Shown one piece after another: positions 46,201 to 49,280 of a stretch of 64,000 nucleotides of DNA. This stretch comes from Charina bottae. Lineage: Eukaryota > Chordata > Lepidosauria > Squamata > Charinaidae. The notes below the pieces were generated by a model, which was not told where the DNA came from, made no database searches, and saw only the letters and a list, made by a program, of their open reading frames with translations. The DNA lies in contig JALMGJ010000001.1 of NCBI GenBank assembly GCA_023362775.1, positions 92,246,001 to 92,310,000 on the forward strand, given 5' to 3'. The first letter of the stretch is position 1. Each line of letters starts with the position of its first letter. The position numbers and the translations under genes are program-made.

Positions 46201-48187
46201 TCAACTGCATTGTTGATAAGTGTGCTAGATCATGTCCATAGCAAAACGTTTGTAGGGAGAAAAGAGAAATTGGAAAAATGAAGTCATATCAAGCAAGCAA
46301 CTGGTCAAAGACCATTGTCAGAATGGGAGAGTCCCACAATTCAGTGTTATATCACTTGCTTTGAATATGCAGAGCAACTGAACGTCAGTCCCTGGTAATG
46401 CAGCACTTCCCTCTACATTGAATGGGGGTGTGGGGGGAGGACTTTATGATGGCCAAGAGCCACACATCATTTTCGGGAGGTGAAGAGGCACAAAGTAGAT
46501 GGAGCCATAAAGGTTGCTTGTGGGCCTGTGTTAAGAGAACAAAGGGGAGAAGGATGTCTTGCTGTCTGGCACCAAAAAGAGCTGTTGCCTCTCCAAGTAA
46601 ACTCTTAGCTGGAGACATTAAGAGTCTGGTCTGGGGTAAGCAACTTCCCCTGTTCATCAGGTTAGGGTCAGGATGTTGGTTGAACAGGCATTTTCTTCTG
46701 TACTTTTTTCTGAAGTGTTCAGCTCAGGCAAGATTCTGAGTTGCCGTTCTCCGGATTGTTTTTGGAGGTCACTTTTTCCATTTCCAAGCTGTAAGGTATA
46801 TGAGTATTGTTTAACTTGCAATTCCTTAATTGACCAAAGAGCTTGATCATAACAATGGATTGTTACTCTGGTGTCATAAATTAAACAAGCCTCCCGCCCA
46901 CCCCACCTGAAAATTGAAATGCCTAAGACAGTGTTTCTCAACCTTGGCAGCTTGAAGATGTGTGGACTTCAACTCCCAGAATTAAAATCCACACATCTTC
47001 GAGCTGCCAAGGTCAAGAAACACTGGCCTAAGATAAATGAAATAAAAGATTTTTCCAAAGTGCTTCTACTTGCTCTGAAATCAGGTACCACTAGTGCCAC
47101 TGGAATTGCAGAGCTACCCATGAAAAGGAATCCACCCTAGGTTTGGGGAGAAAATTGTAGTACATTTAACTAACAGGATTTTGTTACGGTGCCATAAAAG
47201 TAAGTAGAACATGCTGCAAACACTTAGAAAAAAATCCCTTTGCATTCATTGCAAGGTGACTTTCCACTTGCAGTGCTTAAAATCAATGTGTTGTTCTTTT
47301 TGCAGGCAACTCTACTACAGAGCAAGCTCAACCAGATCTTTGAGATCACAATACGGTACGGGAGTTACTTCTCATTAGGGATATCCAGGCAGAAAATTGC
47401 TAAGAGTAATGGCAATGTTAGTGGTCCAGCAAGGCAGCAAGATCGGCAATAAAGGATCTGAATGGATTTGAAGTGAGACAGAATGCTTTAGATCTTCTGT
47501 GGAGACCCTCCTGAACCAACTGGCTGCTCCCTAAAGAAGGCATGCCTTTTTATGGGGACTTAGAGTAGCCATGTGGGCTCAAGGAAAATCTCTCTCTTTC
47601 TGCTGCTTGTAGCATCTAGTAGCCATGAGTTCCACTCAAGCTTCTGCAAAAAGCATTAGTTGTCCAAACGTTTGTCCCTGTAGAGAGAACAGCCCCAAGA
47701 AGCCAGCCTTTCAAAGTTTTCTCTTCACAAACTTGCTAATATGATTCACAGTCTGTATGGGACAGGGAGGTAGAAAGGCTTTCCTATTTCCTCAAATAAC
47801 GATTTATTGCTCTTGGACAGCTTCCTTCCCAACTGGTGGGAACGGAGTTTCCCACCGCATTCTGTGATTTAGTTTTTGGGATAGTCGCCATTTTCATTTT
47901 CTCAGCCTCTTGGATGTCTTGTACCTTCTCTACTCCAGGGTTTCTCAACCCTGGCAACCTGAAGAGGTGTGGACTTCAACTCCCAAAATTCCCCAGCCAG
48001 CTTTGCTCAGGTTGTCAAGGTTGAGAAACACTGCTCTACACACTTGTTCTCGTGTCTTCTTGTCCTTTCCCTTCACTGCAGACCCCCTCCCAGTCCCTCC
48101 GGCACCATCACAGCCGCTTATGGCCAGCCACAGAACCATTCCATCCCAGTGTATGAGATGAAATTCCCGGATCTGTGTGTGTACTGA
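5577..48187 (+). CDS. EFR3B: EFR3 homolog B, membrane scaffold for PI4KIIIalpha (19 exons; N-terminus outside window)
   Basis: EFR3 proteins are palmitoylated plasma-membrane scaffolds that, with TTC7 and FAM126/hyccin, recruit PI4KA to make PI4P. The joined exons read in frame for 2091 nt (696 codons plus stop): 5577-5698, 16233-16382, 17944-18078, 20059-20137, 21430-21565, 22149-22310, 25696-25807, 30012-30063, 30703-30875, 32590-32665, 32862-33023, 35272-35403, 36364-36431, 37548-37675, 40709-40800, 44133-44181, 44510-44616, 47306-47355, 48082-48187. All introns are GT-AG and all phases match. The peptide agrees almost residue for residue with vertebrate EFR3B as I recall it, from FVKFANIEEDTPSYH to the C-terminus KFPDLCVY. 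The exon-17 stretch rich in E, R and Q and the SKRRSIGETISLQVE segment are typical. About 121 N-terminal residues, including the Cys-rich palmitoylation region, should be upstream. EFR3A is the alternative; the C-terminal half fits EFR3B better. There is no sign of decay. Confidence 0.97.
6298..6633 (-). mobile_element. Sauria-type tRNA-derived SINE
   Basis: Near full-length reverse copy from aaaggtaaaggttcc to ccaccacgccccc, with box B as gattcgaacc. It lies in the intron between exons 1 and 2 of this window. Confidence 0.85.
6795..7811 (+). mobile_element. L2-clade LINE, 3' part of ORF2 and tail
   Basis: Broken reading frames encode the end of an L2 reverse transcriptase ORF: NRLQLNPGKTEWLW, then VISHIGYCNALYMGL, LHWVPVCFRVQFKVLVITFK-like text, and ALWNTLPPEVRRAPS. 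It ends in an L2-type tail (gtaaaccgcccagagt ... gggcggtaataaa) followed by taaataaataa. It contains frameshifts and stops and is not functional. Confidence 0.85.
7993..8122 (+). repeat. two L2-type 3' tail fragments
   Basis: Two successive copies of the aaccgcccagag...gggcggt tail plus AT-rich tandem ends, sharing the tail of the LINE at 6795-7811. Confidence 0.6.
8123..9099. other. intronic sequence, nothing recognised
   Basis: The only oddity is a short direct duplication: a stretch around tagtagcttyctagattcactttg occurs twice at about 8308-8362. Confidence 0.4.
9108..9241. mobile_element. hAT-type palindromic MITE (family A, GTTTCTCAACC ends)
   Basis: Ends are cagagtttctcaacc and ggttgaggaacactg, with an inner inverted copy of gtgtggac..aactcccagaat. 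The flanks atttaggc (9100-9107) and gtttaggc (9242-9249) form an 8-bp target duplication with one mismatch. Confidence 0.8.
9401..9696 (+). mobile_element. 5'-truncated Sauria-type SINE
   Basis: Begins at gatcggaagatcgc, so it lacks the box A head but keeps box B (ggttcgaatcc, ~9423). It ends at gggaacctttacctttac. Confidence 0.82.
9717..9934 (-). repeat. MIR/CORE-like SINE relic
   Basis: Reverse copy reading ccccacaacagccctatgaggtg, gactggcccgaaatcacccag and cactacaccaaactgg. These blocks are shared with four other copies in the window. The family name is an inference. Confidence 0.55.
10563..10779 (-). repeat. MIR/CORE-like SINE relic
   Basis: Same family as 9717-9934, single-unit form. 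It reads cctgtgaggtgagttgggctg, ggtcacccagccgg and ccactacagcaaactggc. Confidence 0.55.
10780..11732. other. intronic sequence, nothing recognised
   Basis: No exon or repeat family recognised. Confidence 0.4.
11741..11846. mobile_element. hAT-type palindromic MITE (family A)
   Basis: Near-perfect hairpin: cagcgtttctcaacc...ctcccagaattctgggag...gagaaacattg. The flanks ctcaagag and ctctagac resemble a decayed 8-bp duplication. Confidence 0.75.
12600..12965 (-). mobile_element. degenerate CR1 LINE 3' fragment
   Basis: The reverse strand resembles CR1 ORF2 end and 3' UTR (gtccaacctc, cacagatgggtgtccaacctc, ctctggagcagtg). It is heavily mutated. Confidence 0.5.
13271..13607 (+). mobile_element. 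Sauria-type tRNA-derived SINE, full length
   Basis: Head ggtggctcagcgggtaag (box A region) and ggttcgaatccc (box B), ending aacctttacctttacc. The flanks aatagagtcagatg (13257-13270) and aatagaatcagatg (13608-13621) are a 14-bp target duplication with one mismatch. The polymerase III promoter boxes look intact. Confidence 0.9.
14267..14571. mobile_element. hAT-type MITE (family B)
   Basis: Ends are cagcctttctcaac and gttgagaaaccttg. The target duplication is ccataagg (14259-14266) and ctataagg (14572-14579). The right flank is also the target duplication of the next element. Confidence 0.75.
14580..15139. mobile_element. hAT-type MITE (family C), interrupted by a second copy
   Basis: Outer element: left end catagctttccaaactgtgt, right end cagcagtttgggaagcactg. 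It has a perfect 8-bp duplication ctataagg at 14572-14579 and 15140-15147. The interior is GC- and CpG-rich (14940-15120). The insert at 14617-14906 belongs to the same family. Confidence 0.85.
14617..14906. mobile_element. hAT-type MITE (family C) nested inside 14580-15139
   Basis: Ends are cagagctttccaaactgtgt and agtttggaaagctctg. The perfect 8-bp duplication is ctttagtg at 14609-14616 and 14907-14914. It carries two copies of the ~56-bp unit (gtcctagtgcctgccttgtg...) that is amplified at 39613-40637. Confidence 0.88.
15385..15480 (-). repeat. TTTA microsatellite and L2-like tail
   Basis: A (TTTA)n run to about 15422 joins a reverse L2-type tail (ccccgcctatcccctccctaa...). This looks like a short LINE 3' end. 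Confidence 0.5.
16233..16382 (+). CDS. EFR3B: EFR3B exon (window exon 2)
   Basis: 150 nt, starting one base before IRMSGIKGLQGVVRKTVNDE and ending LQHAEEAE plus AG of a Ser codon. The donor is gtacct. It is separated from the previous exon by a 10.5-kb intron full of repeats. Confidence 0.97.
16383..17943. other. intron between exons 2 and 3
   Basis: Mostly unrecognised. A possible left end of a hAT element (cagaggttagcgacctatgg, 17022) is preceded by acatatat, but no right end was found. Confidence 0.35.
17944..18078 (+). CDS. EFR3B: EFR3B exon (window exon 3)
   Basis: 135 nt encoding a Ser/Pro-rich linker (RSPSPLQTTEKEKENP) followed by AELAERCLRELLGRAAYGNI and KNAIKPVL. The acceptor is tttag and the donor is gtaagt. 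Confidence 0.97.
18079..19190. other. intronic sequence, nothing recognised
   Basis: Contains a short CATCAT/ATT-rich stretch near 18172-18195; otherwise nothing identified. Confidence 0.4.
19199..19248. repeat. (CA)n microsatellite
   Basis: About 50 bp of near-perfect CA dinucleotides. The Cys/Val-rich reading frames here are artefacts of the repeat. Confidence 0.95.
19430..19612 (+). mobile_element. Penelope-type 3' end fragment (family 2), decayed
   Basis: Shares gccaagcttccaggaattcc and gaaaca(t)ttgcaagaaaacaac with the copies at 53060-53320 and 28065-28904. The hammerhead-like core is eroded: ctaatga at 19535, gaaa at 19561. Assignment to Penelope is inferred from the copy structure elsewhere. 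Confidence 0.5.
20059..20137 (+). CDS. EFR3B: EFR3B exon (window exon 4)
   Basis: 79 nt encoding HLDNHSLWEPNTFAIRCFKI followed by IMYSIQ. The first base completes a Val codon from the preceding exon. The donor is gtgaga. Confidence 0.97.
20340..20925 (-). mobile_element. L2-clade LINE 3' fragment
   Basis: The reverse strand encodes GPGYLQDCLSLRVSAHPTRL, then KCAFSVAAPTLWNTLSPVIW and TLLAFRKAIKTWLFTQVLG. It ends in a diverged L2 tail. It has no complete ORF. Confidence 0.75.
21430..21565 (+). CDS. EFR3B: EFR3B exon (window exon 5)
   Basis: 136 nt encoding PQHSHLVIQQLLSHLDANSK and then SAATVRAGIVEVLSEAAIIA. These are amphipathic helices of the armadillo/HEAT-like solenoid. The acceptor is atctag and the donor is gtaagc. 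Confidence 0.97.
22149..22310 (+). CDS. EFR3B: EFR3B exon (window exon 6)
   Basis: 162 nt encoding PTVLEVFNTLLRQLRLSIDY, ALTGSYDCVIAGG, then TKIIKEHEERMFQEAVIKTT. The six residues CVIAGG differ from the GAVSLG I remember in mammals, with no length change, so this looks like local divergence and not an error. The donor is gtatgc. Confidence 0.96.
22311..23540. other. intronic sequence, nothing recognised
   Basis: First part of the intron between exons 6 and 7. No repeat family identified. Confidence 0.4.
23542..23638. mobile_element. hAT-type palindromic MITE (family A), right end decayed
   Basis: Left end cagtgtttctcaacg and the inner block gtgtggaccaactcccagaat are clear. The preceding 8 bases ttctagaa fit the target pattern. 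The right end is degenerate. Confidence 0.55.
23640..25695. other. intronic sequence, no clear element
   Basis: An A-run (25291-25304) and a stretch around 25330-25440 (gatccagcactgtg...cacatagtggccaa) may be an ancient SINE relic; I could not classify it. Confidence 0.3.
25696..25807 (+). CDS. EFR3B: EFR3B exon (window exon 7)
   Basis: 112 nt encoding GSFASTLPTYQRSEVMLFIM, SKVPLPSLHHPVDMGKA and two bases of a Gly codon. The acceptor is ccccag and the donor is gtgagg. Confidence 0.96.
25808..27440. other. intronic sequence, nothing recognised
   Basis: A 30-bp stretch at 26391-26421 (ggacttgctctctgtttata...) matches the interior of the Penelope-like element at 28194-28221 and may be a tiny fragment of that family. 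Confidence 0.35.
27443..27535 (-). repeat. 5S-rRNA-derived SINE fragment
   Basis: Reverse of a 5S rRNA internal region: ggtggtctcccatctaatta and ctaaccaggtctgcccctgc match the antisense of the 5S box A/box C area. It is too diverged for a 5S gene and is more likely a SINE3-type head. Confidence 0.55.
28148..28177 (-). ncRNA. hammerhead-ribozyme-like core (left arm)
   Basis: On the minus strand: CTGAAGA (28171-28177), a stem ttgcc/ggcaa, then GAAA (28148-28151). Core and stem II fit; stems I and III were not resolved. Confidence 0.4.
28431..28743. mobile_element. hAT-type MITE (family C)
   Basis: Ends are catagctttccaaactgtgt and agtttggaaagccctg. The perfect 8-bp duplication is tcctaagg at 28423-28430 and 28744-28751. 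The interior is GC- and CpG-rich. It is inserted into one arm of the fold-back element. Confidence 0.88.
28831..28860 (+). ncRNA. hammerhead-ribozyme-like core (right arm)
   Basis: CTGAAGA (28831-28837), stem II ttgcc tagtct ggcaa, GAAA (28857-28860). Mirror image of the left-arm core. Confidence 0.4.
28918..30011. other. intronic sequence, nothing recognised
   Basis: Last part of the intron before exon 8. No repeat or RNA identified. Confidence 0.4.
30012..30063 (+). CDS. EFR3B: EFR3B exon (window exon 8)
   Basis: 52-nt small exon encoding ENRNRLTQIMLLKSLLQ. The acceptor is cttag and the donor is gtaagc. Frame is kept on both sides. Confidence 0.95.
30703..30875 (+). CDS. EFR3B: EFR3B exon (window exon 9)
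   Basis: 173 nt encoding VSTGFQCSNMLTALPSSFLD, RLLSATLMEDAEIRLFVLQI, LISFIDRHGNKYKFQTI and two bases of Ser. The acceptor is ctgcag and the donor is gtgtgc. A hAT MITE begins 78 bp past the donor. Confidence 0.97.
30953..31192. mobile_element. hAT-type MITE (family D) with internal tandem repeat
   Basis: Ends are caggagtccccaacc and ggttggggaccgctg. The perfect 8-bp duplication is tcatagat at 30945-30952 and 31193-31200. The interior holds three ~40-bp units (gcctgcaaaccccgcccc..., 31021-31125) that also occur, reversed, in the MITE at 45307-45583. The end ggcaccagggaccgg (minus strand) recalls OC1/Charlie-like hATs. Confidence 0.85.
31201..31954. other. intronic sequence, nothing recognised
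   Basis: AT-rich and unclassified; ends in a CTTTC-rich run (31925-31950). Confidence 0.4.
31955..32290 (-). repeat. MIR/CORE-like SINE relic with internal 102-bp duplication
   Basis: Units begin with gctgagagacaggg at 32067 and 32169, exactly 102 bp apart, joined by the linker tgccattggctccttcctag. The outer parts match the single-unit copies. Confidence 0.65.
32310..32440 (+). repeat. L1-like 3' tail
   Basis: T-rich stretch ending ttgtttaataaaaattatat, similar to the L1 3' end at 60560-60640. Confidence 0.35.
32590..32665 (+). CDS. EFR3B: EFR3B exon (window exon 10)
   Basis: 76 nt encoding TLSDVSILKLKVDKCSRQDT followed by VFMKK. The acceptor is gcacag and the donor is gtactt. Confidence 0.97.
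32862..33023 (+). CDS. EFR3B: EFR3B exon (window exon 11)
   Basis: 162 nt (54 whole codons) encoding HSQQLYRHMYLTCKEENNGH, AHYESLYSLLALISIELANE, EVVVDLIRLVLAIQ. It lies only 196 bp after the previous exon. The donor is gtatgt. Confidence 0.97.
33357..33800 (-). mobile_element. CR1 LINE, C-terminal ORF2 and 3' end
   Basis: The minus strand reads MQRRATEMMRGLEVKSYKER, then EIRRNFLTVRTLKQWNSLPP and APSLEVFKKRLDNHLSKMV, the usual CR1 ORF2 end, and finishes in the CR1 3' repeat (atagaatcatag on +). The frame is intact for 115 codons but the element is 5'-truncated. Confidence 0.88.
33805..33910. repeat. LINE tail fragment (gctgcccagag type)
   Basis: Reads ctctgggcagcttacattttaaaaaatta after a TTTA run, resembling an L2-type tail in reverse. 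Confidence 0.4.
34479..34708. mobile_element. Tigger/pogo-like MITE with TA target duplication
   Basis: Terminal inverted repeats caggtaatcctcgtttag and ctaaatgaggactacctg, flanked by TA on both sides (34477-34478, 34709-34710). Inner gaccacaattgggaccggca is shared with 52783-52970. It is too short to code. Confidence 0.75.
34711..35271. other. intronic sequence, nothing recognised
   Basis: No repeat or exon seen before exon 12. Confidence 0.4.
35272..35403 (+). CDS. EFR3B: EFR3B exon (window exon 12)
   Basis: 132 nt (44 codons) encoding ELAQVNEDDLPLYSRCALYA, LGAAYLNLISQLTTVPAFCQ, HIHE. The donor GAG/gtctgc is weak beyond the GT, but frame and family alignment fix it. Confidence 0.95.
35404..36363. 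other. intronic sequence between exons 12 and 13, nothing recognised
   Basis: No repeat or extra exon recognised. Confidence 0.4.
36364..36431 (+). CDS. EFR3B: EFR3B exon (window exon 13)
   Basis: 68 nt encoding VIEMRKKEAPYLLPEGVFVE then KP plus two bases of Arg. The acceptor is ctccag and the donor is gtatga. A 127-bp hAT MITE starts about 60 bp downstream. Confidence 0.96.
36490..36616. mobile_element. hAT-type palindromic MITE (family A)
   Basis: Hairpin from cagtgcttctcaacctcagc to gctgaggttgagaaacactg. The flanks gtttagat (36482-36489) and gcttagat (36617-36624) are an 8-bp duplication with one mismatch. Confidence 0.88.
36650..36790. repeat. TTTA/TTTTA low-complexity tract
   Basis: About 140 bp of T/A-only sequence of irregular tttatttta units, next to the SINE array. 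Confidence 0.9.
36770..37409 (-). repeat. MIR/CORE-like SINE relic expanded into a five-unit 102-bp tandem array
   Basis: Units start at gctgagag 36881, 36983, 37085, 37187 and 37289, an exact 102-bp period. Because 102 is a multiple of three, long open frames with a 34-residue period arise on both strands; these are not genes. The flanks are ordinary SINE ends (aactcaaggcagcaaacat and ccactagaccaaactggc). Confidence 0.85.
37548..37675 (+). CDS. EFR3B: EFR3B exon (window exon 14)
   Basis: 128 nt encoding LSRNLDHLGPEILFRQSKIS, EVLGGSGYNSDRLSTPYIPQ, LT. The acceptor is caaag and the donor is gtacga. A SINE-derived tandem array ends about 140 bp upstream. Confidence 0.97.
37990..38205. repeat. 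ATT/ATTAC microsatellite
   Basis: A perfect pentanucleotide (ATTAC)n run at about 38050-38095 sits within a longer ATATT-rich array. Confidence 0.92.
38210..39604. other. intronic sequence, nothing recognised
   Basis: No repeat or exon recognised, apart from a G run at 39421-39430. Confidence 0.4.
39613..40637. mobile_element. hAT-type MITE (family C) enlarged by a 56-bp minisatellite
   Basis: Ends cagagctttccaaactgtgt and agtttggaaagctctg are flanked by a perfect 8-bp duplication ccctacaa (39605-39612, 40638-40645). Between about 39715 and 40560 lie some 14-15 units (gtcctagtgcctgccttgtg, tgctgcctccaaacctgctg, tgattccgcgcag) of 56 bp, with 61- and 66-bp variants. The sister copy at 14617-14906 has two units. 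Confidence 0.88.
40709..40800 (+). CDS. EFR3B: EFR3B exon (window exon 15)
   Basis: 92 nt encoding EDRLSKRRSIGETISLQVEV then ESRNSPEKEE. The acceptor is tttcag and the donor is gtatgc. A 1025-bp minisatellite-bearing MITE ends 71 bp upstream of the acceptor. Confidence 0.97.
41273..41539. mobile_element. hAT-type MITE (family C), CpG-rich
   Basis: Ends are cagagctttccaaactgtgt and cactttcgaaagccctg, with the perfect 8-bp duplication ccctattt (41265-41272, 41540-41547). The interior is extremely GC/CpG-rich (41340-41510); the Arg/Pro/Ala-rich frames in it are not genes. Confidence 0.88.
42115..42240 (+). repeat. L2-type 3' tail inserted in the LINE relic
   Basis: gtaaaccgcccagagttccc followed by gggcggtgataaatcg and aataaataaata. 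Confidence 0.6.
42573..42706 (-). mobile_element. internally deleted Sauria-type SINE (134 bp)
   Basis: Has the tail (gtaaaggttccccccgcac) and head (gctgagccaccacgcccc) but lacks about 200 bp between, including box B. A perfect 10-bp duplication tcacaggaag flanks it (42563-42572, 42707-42716). Confidence 0.82.
43262..43400 (-). repeat. dispersed repeat with decayed hammerhead-like segment
   Basis: On the minus strand: CTGATGA (43350-43356), a stem gtgag/ctcat, then AAAA where GAAA is expected (43329-43332), followed by gcttatgcc. The same motif string (agcttatgc after gaaa) is common in sauropsid repeats. Class not certain. Confidence 0.4.
43400..44132. other. intronic sequence, nothing recognised
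   Basis: No element recognised before exon 16. Confidence 0.4.
44133..44181 (+). CDS. EFR3B: EFR3B exon (window exon 16)
   Basis: 49-nt exon encoding RAPAEEITYETLKKAI plus one base. The acceptor region contains repeated AG; 44133 was chosen because it alone gives RAPAEEITYE in frame after EKEE. The donor is gtaagt. Confidence 0.93.
44510..44616 (+). CDS. EFR3B: EFR3B exon (window exon 17)
   Basis: 107 nt encoding DSVAVEEQERERRRQVVEKF then QKAPFEEIAAHCGAR, a charged, probably helical segment. The acceptor is gttag and the donor is gtaagt. Confidence 0.97.
45070..45606 (-). repeat. MIR/CORE-like SINE relic split by a hAT MITE
   Basis: Left part 45070-45306 ends ...taaccactagac. The right part resumes cactagaccaaactggctc at 45584, so the MITE landed in the conserved SINE head. 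Confidence 0.65.
45307..45583. mobile_element. hAT-type MITE (family E) nested in a SINE
   Basis: Ends are caggggtggggaacc and gttccccacccctg. The perfect 8-bp duplication is cactagac (45299-45306, 45584-45591). The interior has three units of ggggtttgcgggcaggagcc, the reverse of the units in 30953-31192. Confidence 0.9.
45607..46920. other. intronic sequence, nothing recognised
   Basis: No repeat or exon identified. Confidence 0.4.
46929..47025. mobile_element. hAT-type palindromic MITE (family A)
   Basis: cagtgtttctcaaccttggc to gccaaggtcaagaaacactg, with the perfect 8-bp duplication gcctaaga (46921-46928, 47026-47033). Confidence 0.9.
47306..47355 (+). CDS. EFR3B: EFR3B exon (window exon 18)
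   Basis: 50 nt encoding ATLLQSKLNQIFEITI plus two bases of Arg. The acceptor is ttgcag and the donor is gtacgg. Confidence 0.96.
47936..48033. mobile_element. hAT-type palindromic MITE (family A) beside the last coding exon
   Basis: cagggtttctcaaccctggc to gtcaaggttgagaaacactg. The flanks ctctactc (47928-47935) and ctctacac (48034-48041) form an 8-bp duplication with one mismatch. It ends 48 bp before the exon. Confidence 0.88.
48082..48187 (+). CDS. EFR3B: EFR3B terminal coding exon with stop codon
   Basis: 106 nt encoding PPPSPSGTITAAYGQPQNHS then IPVYEMKFPDLCVY and TGA at 48185-48187. The acceptor is actgcag. A hAT MITE and its duplicated target end only about 40 bp upstream, so the branch-point region abuts the element. 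Confidence 0.97.
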
Positions 48188-48630
48188 GAGCCAGACGGCA
48201 TGCCAGGACGAGGCTGAGCAACAAATCCTCCAGGACCACGTTGAATGCTATCATGCCGCCTTCACGAGCTGCAGGGAGCTCCTGGGGCAGGGAGCAGCCC
48301 TTCGACATCCCTTCGGGGGCCGCCTTTCGAGTCCACTCCCTTGTGCTTGGTTTCTCTTCCTTCTTCGTGCTCAACCCGTGTTTGGTCATGGCAAAGGCCA
48401 CAAAGTGCGTCCCCAGAGCCTTCTATCGACTGCGGGAAAAGGGGGCAATTTGTTTTGCTTCCCTTTTTTAGAAGCTGTTTTAATAGTGTTGAAGGATTGA
48501 ATGTTTTCTCTCTCTGGTGAAAATGTGTGTTGATAATCCATTACATAAAGTGAATTTATTCTCTGTGGGTCTGTCTCATTTATGTTATATGTGGTTCCTT
48601 GTTCAGAGTAATTCCCTTACAAGGGTCTCT

Positions 48631-48720
48631 CTCCTTCCTTCCTTCCTTCCTTCCTTCCTTCCTTCCTTCCTTCCTTCCTTCCTTCCTCCCTCCCTCCCTC
48701 CCTCCCTCCCTCCCTCCCTC
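48631..48720. repeat. (TTCC)n-(TCCC)n tract in presumed 3' UTR
   Basis: About 50 bp of CTTC units followed by about 36 bp of CTCC units. The Pro/Ser/Leu frames here are artefacts. Confidence 0.93.
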
Positions 48721-48983
48721 AATTGAAATTTTACTCTTCATTTAAAATATTCTAATGAAAACAAGGGCAACTTTTTGGTGCCAGGGTGTGTACTTACCCT
48801 TTTGGGGAAGGCAGGCACAAGGCTGCGCCACATATGTAAGGGGGGGTGGGGATATTTTTTTTAGCAATATTAAGATTATTTCATGCTATTCTTCCATTTG
48901 CATGTGTGTCAAACCTCATAATAGCAAGAAGCCATGCTGCTGATTTTTAGCAAGTCAGGCGGGGGGAGGGGCAGGTTTAAAAA

Positions 48984-49075
48984 AACCAAGATGGCAGCCA
49001 CAATAGAAGCCCTGCTCCTTTTCTTAAACCCACCATCCTTTTTACAGGGTGGTACTTCACTTGCAATCACCACCT
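48984..49075. repeat. unclassified dispersed repeat (AAGATGGC type)
   Basis: Reads aagatggcagccacaatag and agccctgctcctttt. Related blocks occur at 58185-58270 and 62368-62500, partly inverted, suggesting a palindromic MITE. Confidence 0.4.
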
Positions 49076-49260
49076 TAACATTTTAAAACCCCTCTTATGG
49101 ACAATATTGGTTGGAGTTCTACATGCTGCTAAAATAAGCGGGGGGGGGGGTTGAGGGCCTGCATACAATCCTGGGGCCTCAAGTTGCCCTCTTCTAATTT
49201 TTAAAATATAATTCTTTAAAATGTAGTGTAGAAAATTGTTCCACTCTAATGAAAAAAGAA

Positions 49261-49266
49261 AATAAA
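49261..49266 (+). promoter_or_regulatory. candidate polyadenylation signal
   Basis: AATAAA hexamer about 1.07 kb after the EFR3B stop. Further AATAAA hexamers occur near 50058, 50605 and 50648, so use of this one is not established. Confidence 0.3.
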
Positions 49267-49280
49267 GCACTGACATATTG

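Larger units (their letters stand above)
48188..49280 (+). other. EFR3B: EFR3B 3' UTR (end uncertain)
   Basis: Sequence after the stop contains no continuing ORF of interest. It includes a TTCC/TCCC tract (48631-48720) and a short unclassified repeat (48984-49075). The end is a guess from an AATAAA at 49261; the true UTR may extend further. Confidence 0.4.

Noticed and set aside
48175..48520. Three overlapping ~100-codon open frames after the EFR3B stop
   Set aside because: Different frames of the 3' UTR and the last exon; none resembles a known protein.
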